Origin: Afipia sp. GAS231
GTDB taxonomy: Bacteria > Pseudomonadota > Alphaproteobacteria > Rhizobiales > Xanthobacteraceae
Assembly: GCF_900103365.1 (NCBI RefSeq)
Contig: NZ_LT629703.1
Coordinates: 4,884,501-4,948,500, forward strand
Direction of reading: 5' to 3'
DNA: 64,000 bases
Under the pieces are notes generated by a model. The model was not told the origin of the DNA and ran no database searches. It saw only the letters and a program-made list of their open reading frames with translations. Numbering within the stretch: position 1 is the stretch's first letter; each line of letters opens with the position of its first letter. Positions 9,499 through 16,999 of this stretch are shown here, piece by piece. A program made the position numbers and the translations under genes.

Positions 9499-10422
9499 AT
9501 GACCGATCATGACGACATCGAACCAGCGCACGACTCATCTCCTACCGACCACCTCCTGAGCGAACTGCAACTTTTCGGCTACCGTCCATTCGACGACCAA
9601 CCCGATCCGAGACCGCTTCCCGAGGGCAAGATGATCACCGGCGCTGTCGCCGACATCTTCGACGCCCTGGTTGCCACCCTGAGCGACACCCGGCTTGAAC
9701 CTGATCTCGAGGATCTGCTCTGGTCGACCGTGAACCTGTTCCATCGAGCAGCAGACCGGATTGGACGCGAACTCGACAATAACGAACAAGCGCAACGCAG
9801 GAGTCAGCACGAGCAGAACGGCTCGGAAGTTCGATCGGTCGAACTGGAGCGGCTGACAGCCGAAGGCATCACGTTGATCGAGCGGCGAAACTGCCTGGAG
9901 CTCTTCCGCGATCAAGCCGTCGACCACTTTGAAGTCCATACCGGTTCGATCTGGCGCCCCCGATCGGGATCACTTGTCAACCACCGCGCGCTCACCGCAG
10001 CTATGATCGACTCCAGAGATTATCTCGCAGCCAAGCGGCGCGCTGACACCGAGGTCATGTTGCCGCCCGGTCCCAAGATCGCACTGACGGGTGGCCTCGA
10101 CTTCAACGACCATCACCTGATCTGGGATCGTCTCGACAAGGTACGCACCAAGCATCCCGACATGGTTCTGATCCACGGCGGCTCGCCGAAGGGCGCTGAA
10201 TTGATTGCCGCCAAATGGGCGACCAGCCGCAAGGTGCCTCAGATCGCCTTTAAGCCGGATTGGACCAAGCACGCCAAGGCAGCACCGTTCAAACGCAACG
10301 ACGCCATGCTCGAACTGCTGCCGATCGGCCTCATGCACTTCCCGGGCACGGGAATTCAAGACAACCTCGCCGACAAGGCGAAGCGGCTCGGCATTGCCGT
10401 CTGGAAGTTCGGCGGCGCGTAA
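9499..10422 (+). CDS. DUF2493 (SLOG/YspA-type) protein
   Basis: A 307-aa protein. The C-terminal domain (about 190-305) carries the glycine motif of SLOG/YspA-like Rossmann folds (KIALTGGLDFNDH, then LIHGGSPKGAELIAAKWA), thought to bind nucleotide-like ligands. The N-terminal 190 residues are helical and acidic and are specific to element-borne members. DUF2493 proteins are regular passengers of rhizobial ICEs between the Toprim and DUF736 genes; their biochemical role is unknown. AAGGA about 10 nt upstream supports the ATG. Confidence 0.85.
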   Translation: MTDHDDIEPAHDSSPTDHLLSELQLFGYRPFDDQPDPRPLPEGKMITGAVADIFDALVATLSDTRLEPDLEDLLWSTVNLFHRAADRIGRELDNNEQAQRRSQHEQNGSEVRSVELERLTAEGITLIERRNCLELFRDQAVDHFEVHTGSIWRPRSGSLVNHRALTAAMIDSRDYLAAKRRADTEVMLPPGPKIALTGGLDFNDHHLIWDRLDKVRTKHPDMVLIHGGSPKGAELIAAKWATSRKVPQIAFKPDWTKHAKAAPFKRNDAMLELLPIGLMHFPGTGIQDNLADKAKRLGIAVWKFGGA

Positions 10423-10450
10423 GCGCCGTCTTGGCTACCTTCCGAAACCA

Positions 10451-10531
10451 GGTGGAGTTGCAAGCGCCGCAACTCCGCCAAGTTTCGACTTTATGTCCAA
10501 AATTGCGCCGCGGTGGTGGTGGAAGGCGCAA
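10451..10531 (+). promoter_or_regulatory. Two successive hairpins before a small membrane-protein gene
   Basis: The first hairpin pairs 10451-10461 with 10469-10479 (11 pairs, one G-U, 7-nt loop). The second pairs TTGCGCC at 10503-10509 with GGCGCAA at 10525-10531. Both lie between the DUF2493 stop and the ATG at 10563. They could attenuate, protect or terminate the transcript; no T-run follows either stem. Confidence 0.4.
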
Positions 10532-10562
10532 CCGTTCCCTCTATGCAAACGGAGCCACCACC

Positions 10563-11048
10563 ATGCTTGCCCTTGGACTTGTGCTCAATACCGTCGGCCT
10601 CGGCTTGCTCTGCTGGCTGATCTTCGCGCTAGCAGTCTATGCCGCGCCGTTTTTCGTCGCCGTCAGCGTCGGCATGCTGACGTTTAATAGCGGCGCTGGC
10701 GTCATCGGCGCGCTGCTCGTTGGCATTATCGCCGGTGCATCGACGCTCGTTATGGGTCAAACCGCTTTCGCAATGACGCGGTCGACGATCTTGCGTGCGG
10801 CGATCGGGGCGGCCTACGCCGTCCCGGCCGCCATTGCCGGCTACCATGTGGTTCTTGCGACGTCGCAGATCGGAGTGCCCTCCCTGGCCTGGCGTGAGGT
10901 CTTCGCTTGTCTCGGTGCAGTTTCCGTTGGTGCTACGGCATGGATGCGGCTGACCCTCTTCGCCGAACCCCGCCCGTTAGTACCCAGCGGGGCTTGGAGA
11001 AGCGAGCCCGCTCGCCGTTCTTCCCTGGCCGCGACGCGCGGCCGATAG
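10563..11048 (+). CDS. Small multi-pass membrane protein of unknown function
   Basis: A 161-aa protein with about four hydrophobic segments: residues 2-30, 35-60, 75-100 and 105-130. The C-terminal tail is basic and probably cytoplasmic. No enzymatic motif is visible. The start at 10563 follows GGAGCCACCACC; the frame is open further upstream, but that part runs through the leader hairpins. Position inside the ICE maintenance block suggests an element-specific inner-membrane function, which I cannot name. Confidence 0.6.
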   Translation: MLALGLVLNTVGLGLLCWLIFALAVYAAPFFVAVSVGMLTFNSGAGVIGALLVGIIAGASTLVMGQTAFAMTRSTILRAAIGAAYAVPAAIAGYHVVLATSQIGVPSLAWREVFACLGAVSVGATAWMRLTLFAEPRPLVPSGAWRSEPARRSSLAATRGR

Positions 11049-11223
11049 TCCTCCGCCACCCTCGTCGTCGAACAGGTTCGTGTAGATCGGCGCACCAAAG
11101 AACGCATTGCCGGGCTTAAGTGAGAAGTGGCACCCTTCCTTCTAGAGGCTTCGAGCAGACTGCGCGAATCTCAGCGCGGCCCACGCAGATGCGGTGGCTG
11201 GGAGCGTTTTCGTTAGAGGTCAT
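11049..11223 (-). pseudogene. Decayed, inverted DUF736 copy
   Basis: Read on the - strand, this stretch encodes NENAPSHRI, VGRAEI, then after a frameshift APIY-NLFDDEGG. These match consecutive blocks of the intact DUF736 protein encoded about 400 bp downstream on the + strand. The first reading frame stops after LLT, and the conserved tail continues in another frame. The first third of the gene is missing. It is therefore a second DUF736 gene, inverted and inactivated. Left limit approximate. Confidence 0.75.
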
Positions 11224-11426
11224 GGTCGGCTGACAATGCCGCCGTTTCCTGCACGTCGTTTCTTTCTCTACGCCCAAACGTTCCTACCTCTTGTTCGTCA
11301 GAACCGAGATACGCCAAGTCTTCTCCCGAAATTGCGGTTCAGCACGCGGACGCACGTGGCCTCTTTTATGGCTTGATCTGGCCGAAGACCGGCTACGCCT
11401 CGATCGTCTGAGCCGCAACGCCGCTT

Positions 11427-11599
11427 AAGACTTTCTTCCCCTGGGCTAACGCCCATTCCTCGCGAGGCAAGAAAGTCTTCACGCCGGCGTCCTCCGCTAC
11501 GCTGCGGCCCGAGAGGGTGCGTCGCCGATCGTCCTCGGCCTGTAGATCGCCATCGAGGCCGCGGTGGTCGCGGGCTCGAAACACAACAGGAGAAGTGAC
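11427..11599 (+). promoter_or_regulatory. Structured leader upstream of the DUF736 gene
   Basis: An 11-bp perfect inverted repeat (AAGACTTTCTT 11427-11437, AAGAAAGTCTT 11469-11479) encloses two small hairpins: TGGGC-TAAC-GCCCA at 11442-11455 and the palindrome CCTCGCGAGG at 11458-11467. Together they form a likely three-way junction. The GC-rich block TCCTCCGCTACGCTGCGGCC and then ATCGCCATCGAGGCCGCG follow, as in the DUF2493 leader. The rest of 11224-11426 shows nothing recognisable. Confidence 0.5.
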
Positions 11600-11920
11600 A
11601 TGGCTACCATCGGTTCTTTCAAGAAGATCGGCAACGATTTCCAGGGCGAGATCGTCACCCTGAGCTTGCAGGCCAGGGGCGTCCGCATCGTCGCAGAAGC
11701 CAACCGCTCCAACGAGAACGCTCCCAGCCACCGCATCTACGTGGGCCGGGCCGAGATCGGGGCCGCCTGGTCGAAGCGCTCCGAGGAGGGGCGCGACTAT
11801 CTCTCACTCAAGCTCGACGATCCCTCCTTCAACGCGCCGATCTACGCGAACCTGTTCGACGACGAAGGCGGCGAAGGCTACACCCTGCTCTGGTCGCGGC
11901 CGCGGAAGAACGGCGACTGA
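11600..11920 (+). CDS. DUF736 family protein
   Basis: A 106-aa protein starting MATIGSFKKIG and ending in TLLWSRPRK, matching the whole length of the DUF736 family. These small, probably beta-rich cytoplasmic proteins are strongly linked to alphaproteobacterial conjugative elements and are often among their most expressed genes; no activity is known. The ATG at 11600 is preceded by AGGAGAAGTGAC. A structured leader precedes the gene, a hairpin terminator follows it, and a broken inverted copy lies upstream, so it looks like a single-gene unit. Confidence 0.9.
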   Translation: MATIGSFKKIGNDFQGEIVTLSLQARGVRIVAEANRSNENAPSHRIYVGRAEIGAAWSKRSEEGRDYLSLKLDDPSFNAPIYANLFDDEGGEGYTLLWSRPRKNGD

Positions 11921-11930
11921 GGCCCGCCCA

Positions 11931-11960
11931 AAGCCCCGTCCGGTTCGCCGGGCGGGGCTT
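11931..11960 (+). terminator. Hairpin terminator after DUF736
   Basis: AAGCCCCG-T-CCGG pairs across TTCG with CCGG-G-CGGGGCTT, a 13-bp arm hairpin with one mismatch and a stable UUCG-type loop, 11 bp after the stop. The tail (CTCATTAT) is only weakly T-rich. Confidence 0.6.
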
Positions 11961-12029
11961 CTCATTATCAAAGCCCACCTGGCACGAGGACGCAAAACCG
12001 CTAAGCGCAGCCGCTGCACATCGGACAGG

Positions 12030-12281
12030 CTATTCAGCCTGCCCTCGAGTCTTTCGCTTACCGCTGGTTGGGGGCGGGCGTGTTAGAAGGTCGGCCGCTT
12101 CGACTCCCAAACTGCGCGCCAATCGATCGACCACGTCGATGCCCGCCGCATAGATGCTCCGCTCGAGCGCGCTGATATAGGTTCGGTCAATTTCCGCTCG
12201 GTGAGCTAATTCCTCCTGCGACAGGCCGCGGGCTTGTCGGAGCTTTCGCAAATTGATTGCAAGTATCTCGCGTATGTCCAT
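12030..12281 (-). CDS. XRE-family helix-turn-helix regulator
   Basis: An 83-aa single-domain repressor-like protein. The Cro/CI-type helix-turn-helix spans residues 7-62 (LRKLRQARGLSQEELAHRAE, then DRTYISALERS), followed by a short basic tail. It is divergent from the small protein gene that follows and convergent with DUF736. In related ICEs a gene of this type sits just before the regulatory DUF6499/DUF2285 genes and is thought to repress element functions. Direct targets cannot be read from the sequence. Confidence 0.85.
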   Translation of the reverse strand: MDIREILAINLRKLRQARGLSQEELAHRAEIDRTYISALERSIYAAGIDVVDRLARSLGVEAADLLTRPPPTSGKRKTRGQAE

Positions 12282-12438
12282 ACGCGAGAGGGCACGTCCT
12301 TGAAGAGTATTTCACCACGGAGTATTCTCGACAAAGCGATCTCCGGAAATGGCCAGCTACCAAAAGTTTAACGTTTCTCCCTCTTCCGGCCAGTGCCGCT
12401 CGCAACTAGAATTTGTCAAATCTAGGGCGTGGAGTCTG

Positions 12439-12711
12439 ATGAGAAATCTGCCACTCGATCCTGACGTTGCAGACACTGCGCCGACTGAGCAGATTCTGAC
12501 GGCGTACGATCAGGAGCACGTCGTGACTTACGCGCGCCTTCTGCAAGCCGATAGTGAGGGAGCTGATTGGCGGGAGGTCGCGCGAATAGTCTTGCATGTC
12601 GATCCAGAGCGCGAGCCTGATCGTGCGCGGAATGCGTATGAGAGCCATCTGGCGCGCGCAAAATGGGTTACCGAGAGGGGGCGTCTCTTGCGCGGTGCCG
12701 GCTCAAATTAG
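12439..12711 (+). CDS. Conserved small ICE protein, possibly DNA-binding
   Basis: A 90-aa protein beginning MRNLPLDPDVADTAPT and rich in charged residues (DWREVARIVLHVDPEREPDRAR). Homologues of this form sit between the XRE regulator and DUF6499/DUF2285 proteins in rhizobial ICEs and are annotated as possible DNA-binding proteins. I place the start at 12439, where GGAG lies 4 nt upstream and the conserved sequence begins; the frame is open back to 12349. The 160 bp after it hold no gene. Confidence 0.6.
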   Translation: MRNLPLDPDVADTAPTEQILTAYDQEHVVTYARLLQADSEGADWREVARIVLHVDPEREPDRARNAYESHLARAKWVTERGRLLRGAGSN

Positions 12712-12873
12712 AAGAATTTACTGACAATATCTCCGTTGAGGACACAGGTTTCTTCGACCGTTCGGTGGTCATCCGGGGCACCACGCGGTGCCAAAGTAGG
12801 GGCTTCCGACAACCCAATCGATCAGAATTATTGCGCCGCAATCCTCGTTAGCTTTGTGAATGGGGCGGAAGCA

Positions 12874-13549
12874 ATGCCTGAATTCGACTGGCGATCGCCG
12901 GAGTCTTACAAGAGCCTGCAAAATGCTGACATCACCGACATCGCTTGGGAATGTCTGCGTCGTAATGCCGACTACCAACGCGACTACCAAGCGATAATCG
13001 CTAACACCCCCGACGGGGAAGTAACGCCAGAGTTCAGGAGGAGGTGGGGCATCTGCTTTCGCTCATGACCCGCAGGGAACCTTCGGCGAGCAGACCATCT
13101 ATTGGGCGCCTGAGGTGCTGCCGGCCGTCGTGCCAGTCGCTGCGACTGCGTCGCCTGTGTCTGGCAGTGAAGCGCCTCAACCACCGCTCGATCTCGCAGT
13201 TGGTCAGGTGCGACGCGCCTCTGATGGATGGCATGCTATTCTTCGCATTGGAGTGGTGGAGCATCGCGTCTGGCTGAAAGAGCCGCCAGCGATAGGTCGC
13301 AGCTATGTGGCGGAGTTGCCGTTTGACGGCGACTTCGATGCGCGCGCGTACGCTGCCCGACGGCTGTGGCGCGCAATGAATGGGCGCACGCCGGGGCCCG
13401 CTTTTCATGAGTTATCCAAGCAGCGGCGCGAGCGGCTAGGCGCGGCCAACGGCGCCGAGCGATTGAACTTCGCGCCTGCCCTCATCGATCCAGTCACCGA
13501 GAGACTTCGCAAGCGTGGTCTCATTCCGAAGTCGGGAGATAGCCTGTGA
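12874..13549 (+). pseudogene. DUF6499-DUF2285 regulator split by a +1 frameshift
   Basis: The first frame (ATG 12874) encodes the DUF6499-type start (DWRSPESYKSLQNAD, then AWECLRRNADYQRDY) and stops at 13066-13068 directly after RRWGICF. One base over, the next frame continues with HDPQGTFGEQTIYWAPEV and a DUF2285-like domain (HAILRIGVVEHRVWLKE, then RLWRAMNGRTPGP) to 13549. In related elements the two domains are one gene. A single extra base near 13060 explains the break. The second part could still be made from GTG 13115, but would lack the N-terminal domain. Sequencing error and programmed frameshifting are not excluded. Confidence 0.7.
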
Positions 13550-13554
13550 ATCGG

Positions 13555-13620
13555 CTCGTGCTATCGGGGACCGCAACCCTCGTGCCATCAGGGACCGGAT
13601 CCTCGTGCTATCGGGGACCG
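13555..13620 (+). repeat. Three iteron-like 19-bp direct repeats
   Basis: CTCGTGCTATCGGGGACCG occurs at 13555-13573, with two changes at 13579-13597, and exactly again at 13602-13620, so the unit length is 23-24 bp. Repeats of this kind and spacing are iterons, the binding sites of plasmid-type replication initiators. In related elements a repA and a parA gene usually follow; here neither is present before DUF2840. Confidence 0.65.
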
Positions 13621-13850
13621 AAATCGGGCCTAAGTCCTTGTCTCCTAGCGCTTTCCAGCCGCCGTAACTCTTCTAACCTGAAATCCTTCGGATTTCTTCT
13701 AACGGACCGCGCCATTCGCGTAGCTGAGGACAACCTCCAACATCCATCCGCCAGGTCTGCCTCGCCTCGCTGTCAAGGACGGCGACGATGCGCTGTCGCA
13801 AGCGCGCTCCAGTCAGGCAATTGGAATATCTCTCAAGCTCGGAGCGTCTT
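13621..13850. other. Non-coding stretch where repA and parA would be expected
   Basis: About 230 bp between the iterons and DUF2840. It holds a small hairpin, GAAATCC-TTC-GGATTTC (13680-13696), followed by TTCT, and no convincing gene. It may be the scar of a deletion that removed the replication genes. GGAG at 13841 is the ribosome-binding site of DUF2840. Confidence 0.4.
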
Positions 13851-14315
13851 ATGAGCGATCTCACCGAAGTCGAGCTCCTTTGGCTCGAGAAGCGCATTGA
13901 GAACCGCGTTCGCTTCGGGCGTGCCGTCGAGGAAAAAGTCCTCGATCGTCGCCGTCGACTGTTGTCATTTGCGCCAGGCAGCATCTTTGCATTCGTTCGT
14001 TGGACGTCGAACGACTTCGGAACGGCGATCTCGCGGATCGACATCCTGCGCGCAGTCGCGCCCGGACAGCGGTGCTCGACCGTGCCTTATGTGAAGCCGG
14101 GCGGAGAGATCCTTCTGCGGCTGTCCGGCTGGCCGAAGGTTGAACGGGCGCTCCAGTTGATCGATGCCGTCGAAGCACTGGACATCAATCCGGCAGATGC
14201 TGCACCGGACTATTGGCATCACGTTCACAACCGGCTGTCTGTCAACGAGAACCCCCGTCCTTACACGAAAGGACGTCACCAGGCGTGGCTTCACCGGCAG
14301 AGGATCATGCGATGA
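13851..14315 (+). CDS. DUF2840 family protein
   Basis: A 154-aa basic protein starting MSDLTEVELLWLEKRIE and containing SIFAFVRWTSNDFGT. It matches DUF2840, a family found almost only in conjugative elements directly upstream of the TraF-type peptidase. GGAG lies 7 nt before the ATG. Its stop overlaps the peptidase start (ATGA). Function is unknown; the position suggests pilus processing or transfer regulation. Confidence 0.85.
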   Translation: MSDLTEVELLWLEKRIENRVRFGRAVEEKVLDRRRRLLSFAPGSIFAFVRWTSNDFGTAISRIDILRAVAPGQRCSTVPYVKPGGEILLRLSGWPKVERALQLIDAVEALDINPADAAPDYWHHVHNRLSVNENPRPYTKGRHQAWLHRQRIMR

Positions 14316-14824
14316 CCAGCCGGTTCAAGACGCTGACCGCGATGCTCGGCGGTGCCGCGGTTCTTATCACGCCAATTCTTCTGGAGATCACACCAGTCTA
14401 CGTCTGGAATGCATCCGAGAGCGTGCCGATCGGGCTCTATCGTTTGCAGCCGTCATACAACCTGTTCATCACCGAGCTTGTTGCCGTTCAGCCGCCGGAG
14501 CCGCTTGCGACCTTCCTCGATCTGAACGGCTATCTGCCAGCCGGGGTGCCGATGCTCAAACGCGTGCTGGCGCTTCCCGGGCAGACCGTCTGCCGAAGCG
14601 GGCTCACACTCTCTGTCGACGCGATCGAAATGGGCGAAGCACGGGAGCGCGATGGCCGCGGCCGGCCGCTCCCGAAATGGCAGGGTTGCCGAGTCGTCGG
14701 CGAGGGCGAACTCTTTGTCATGAACTGGCAGTCCGCCAACTCGCTGGATGGCCGCTATTTCGGGTTCTTGCCGGCGTCGGCTGTCATTGGCCGCGCGCTG
14801 CCGGCGTGGACCTGGGAGGATTGA
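14312..14824 (+). CDS. traF: TraF-type S26 signal peptidase
   Basis: A 170-aa membrane-anchored serine peptidase. One N-terminal transmembrane segment (residues 8-30) is followed by the nucleophile motif (ASESVPIGLYRL, Ser near residue 38) and the lysine motif (MLKRVLALPGQTV). S26 peptidases at this position process and cyclise the TrbC pilin in Trb-type systems such as RP4. The ATG overlaps the DUF2840 stop, and the next gene begins 2 bp after its stop, so the three are co-translated. Confidence 0.88.
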   Translation: MTSRFKTLTAMLGGAAVLITPILLEITPVYVWNASESVPIGLYRLQPSYNLFITELVAVQPPEPLATFLDLNGYLPAGVPMLKRVLALPGQTVCRSGLTLSVDAIEMGEARERDGRGRPLPKWQGCRVVGEGELFVMNWQSANSLDGRYFGFLPASAVIGRALPAWTWED

Positions 14825-14826
14825 TC

Positions 14827-15720
14827 GTGCGCGTATTGGGCATCCGATCTGCCATTCCTCTGTTCGGCCAAGTGCCGCACCATTCCTCCGTCCCGACCAA
14901 CGATTGCGCAGCCGTCGCGTACAGTAGCGGTTCAGGGCGGCCGAAAGGTCGGCGCGAAGCGGCTTTACCCCGGACGGGCGCGAGCACGGCGGCACGCTTG
15001 CGTTTGTTCGAGAGGAGCCTGCTCGCTGTCGTACCGTTGTTCGCTGCGCTGACCGTGAGCAACGTTCCTACTGTCGCAGAGACGCGGCCCGCGGACCCTA
15101 CAGCAAGGTATGCAACTAGCGATCCATTTGCGGATTTCGTCGAGCAAGCTTCGCACCGCTTTGGCGTGCCGGTGCGCTGGATACGCGCAGTCATAGACGT
15201 CGAAAGCGCCCGAGACGTGCGTGCCAGGTCGCCGAAAGGCGCCATGGGCCTGATGCAGATCATGCCAGAAACGTGGGCGGAGCTGCGTCGGCGGTACGCC
15301 CTCGGTAACGATCCCTACGATCCCCATGACAACATTCTTGCGGGTACCGCATACCTTCGCGATCTGCGTCACCGCTACGGTTCACCGGGGTTCCTTGCAG
15401 CCTACAACGCGGGACCTGCTCGCTACGAAGAACAACTGGTCGGCCGTCCATTGCCAGCAGAGACCCAAGCCTACTTGAAGACGCTCGTGCCGGTCATCGG
15501 CAGCGATATTGCAGCTTCCAGCGCAGCCGCGAGGCTGCGGTCGTCGGTGGGGACGCTCTTTGTTGTGCGGTCTGAGGACTCAAAGACCGCTGCCCGGGTG
15601 CAGCCTGAGCGCCCGCCGAACCGGGCTTCGACGGCCATCTCCGTTCACGACATCTCGGCGATTGCACCACAGGCAACAGGGTTGTTCGTGGCGAGATCTG
15701 ATGCGGGAGGCCCTCGATGA
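14827..15720 (+). CDS. Lytic transglycosylase (SLT) for conjugation
   Basis: A 297-aa protein with a hydrophobic export segment near residues 60-80 and an SLT domain (about 100-220). The catalytic Glu is in VIDVESA, followed by GAMGLMQIMPETW and LAAYNAGP, typical of family 1 enzymes such as VirB1. It opens peptidoglycan for assembly of the transfer channel. I choose the GTG at 14827, 2 bp after the peptidase stop; the long upstream extension of this frame overlaps DUF2840 and the peptidase and is not real. Confidence 0.85.
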   Translation: MRVLGIRSAIPLFGQVPHHSSVPTNDCAAVAYSSGSGRPKGRREAALPRTGASTAARLRLFERSLLAVVPLFAALTVSNVPTVAETRPADPTARYATSDPFADFVEQASHRFGVPVRWIRAVIDVESARDVRARSPKGAMGLMQIMPETWAELRRRYALGNDPYDPHDNILAGTAYLRDLRHRYGSPGFLAAYNAGPARYEEQLVGRPLPAETQAYLKTLVPVIGSDIAASSAAARLRSSVGTLFVVRSEDSKTAARVQPERPPNRASTAISVHDISAIAPQATGLFVARSDAGGPR

Positions 15721-15860
15721 CTGAGTGCGCAAGCTGGCATGCGTTGGCGTTCGCTGGGGAAGAGTGGGCGGAAGGGCGAGAGCAGTGGGGAGGCACGACA
15801 ACAGGACTGCCGCCCGTAATCGGTTTGGCGGTGGAAAAGCCTGCGAAGGATCATCAATAG
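15717..15860 (+). CDS. Short coupled ORF, possibly cut by the IS110 insertion
   Basis: A 47-aa ORF whose ATG overlaps the transglycosylase stop (ATGA), the same coupling seen between its upstream neighbours. It encodes ECASWHALAFAGEEWAEG and TTTGLPPVIGLAVEKP, with no known domain. The IS110 transposase starts 50 bp after its stop, so the original gene may have been longer. Real translation is plausible from the coupling; function is unknown. Confidence 0.4.
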   Translation: MTECASWHALAFAGEEWAEGREQWGGTTTGLPPVIGLAVEKPAKDHQ

Positions 15861-15910
15861 GCGCGGTTGCGCAGCCAACAAATTCGTCTCAGCAACGTGG
15901 GAGACGCGCG

Positions 15911-16999
15911 ATGGAATTCTTCACCGGACTGGACGTGGGCATGGACGAAACCGCGATTTGCGTGGTCGACGACAAGGGCAAGGTGATGCTGCAGACGACG
16001 GTGGTGACCGATCCGGAGGCGATCAAGCTTGCGCTCAGGCCGTATCTGGGCCGGCTTCGGCGGGTGGGTCATGAGGCGGGCTCGTGGTCGCCGTGGCTGC
16101 ATCCGGAATTGGAAAAGCTCGGCCTGCCGGCGGTGTGCCTGGAGACGCAGCATGTGCGCGCCGCGCTGAAGGCGCAACGCAACAAGACCGACAAGACCGA
16201 CGCGCTGGGGCTGGCGCATCTGATGCGCACCGGCTGGTTCCGCCAGGCCCATATCAAGAGCGAGGCCTGCTACCGGCTGCGGCTGTTGTTGACCCACCGG
16301 CGCAATCTGAAGCGCAAGTTCGTGGATTTGGAGAATGCGATCCGGCATTCGCTGAAGGCCTTCGGCATGCGCTTCAAGGGATGCGGGCGTGGCGGCTTTG
16401 CGCAGGCCGTGCGCGAGGCCGTCGCCGGCGATCCGCTGGTGAGCGAGCTGATCGAGGCCATGCTCAATGCCCGTGCCGCGCTCTGGAAGCAGTATTTGAA
16501 GCTGCACGACATGGTGGTCAAATTTGTTGCCGGCCATGAGCTGTGCCGGCGCTTGATGCAGATCCCGGGTGTCGGGCCGGTTGCGGCGCTGAGCTTTGTG
16601 ACCGCGATCGACGATCCCTCGCGGTTCAAGAGGTCACGCGATGTGGCGGCCTATTTTGGCCTGACGTCGCGGCGCTGGCAGTCCGGCAAGTCGATTGACG
16701 TGCAGGGGCGGATCAGCAAGGCGGGCGACCCGGACGTGCGGCGGGCGCTCTATGAGGCGGCCTCTGCCTTGCTGACGCGGTTCAAGCGCAAGGACAAGAT
16801 CAAGGCCTGGGGCATGGCGCTCGCCAAGCGCTCGAGCCACCGCAAGGCGACCGTGGCGGTGGCACGCAAGCTTGCCGTGGTCATGCATGCGATGTGGGTT
16901 GACGGCACGTTTTACTGCGGTGATCCGGCGGCGCGCGCCGCTGATGTGAGCGCGCGCGCCGCCGCCAAGGACAAGAAGCTGCTCGGGACTTACGCATGA
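15911..16999 (+). CDS. IS110-family transposase
   Basis: A 362-aa DEDD recombinase. The N-terminal RuvC-like half begins FFTGLDVGMDETAICVVDD and contains NKTDKTDALGLA. The C-terminal Tnp20 half has the helix-hairpin-helix region IPGVGPVAALSFV and the serine-containing stretch around FGLTSRRWQSGKS. These elements recombine through a guide (bridge) RNA from their own non-coding end. It has inserted into the transfer operon between the transglycosylase and relaxase genes. I could not fix the element ends, since the family lacks clear terminal inverted repeats. Confidence 0.9.
   Translation: MEFFTGLDVGMDETAICVVDDKGKVMLQTTVVTDPEAIKLALRPYLGRLRRVGHEAGSWSPWLHPELEKLGLPAVCLETQHVRAALKAQRNKTDKTDALGLAHLMRTGWFRQAHIKSEACYRLRLLLTHRRNLKRKFVDLENAIRHSLKAFGMRFKGCGRGGFAQAVREAVAGDPLVSELIEAMLNARAALWKQYLKLHDMVVKFVAGHELCRRLMQIPGVGPVAALSFVTAIDDPSRFKRSRDVAAYFGLTSRRWQSGKSIDVQGRISKAGDPDVRRALYEAASALLTRFKRKDKIKAWGMALAKRSSHRKATVAVARKLAVVMHAMWVDGTFYCGDPAARAADVSARAAAKDKKLLGTYA

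Noticed and set aside
14164..14826. N-terminal extension of the lytic transglycosylase frame by about 220 residues
   Set aside because: It overlaps DUF2840 and the TraF-type peptidase in another frame and is Arg/Ser-rich nonsense; the GTG at 14827 fits the operon spacing.
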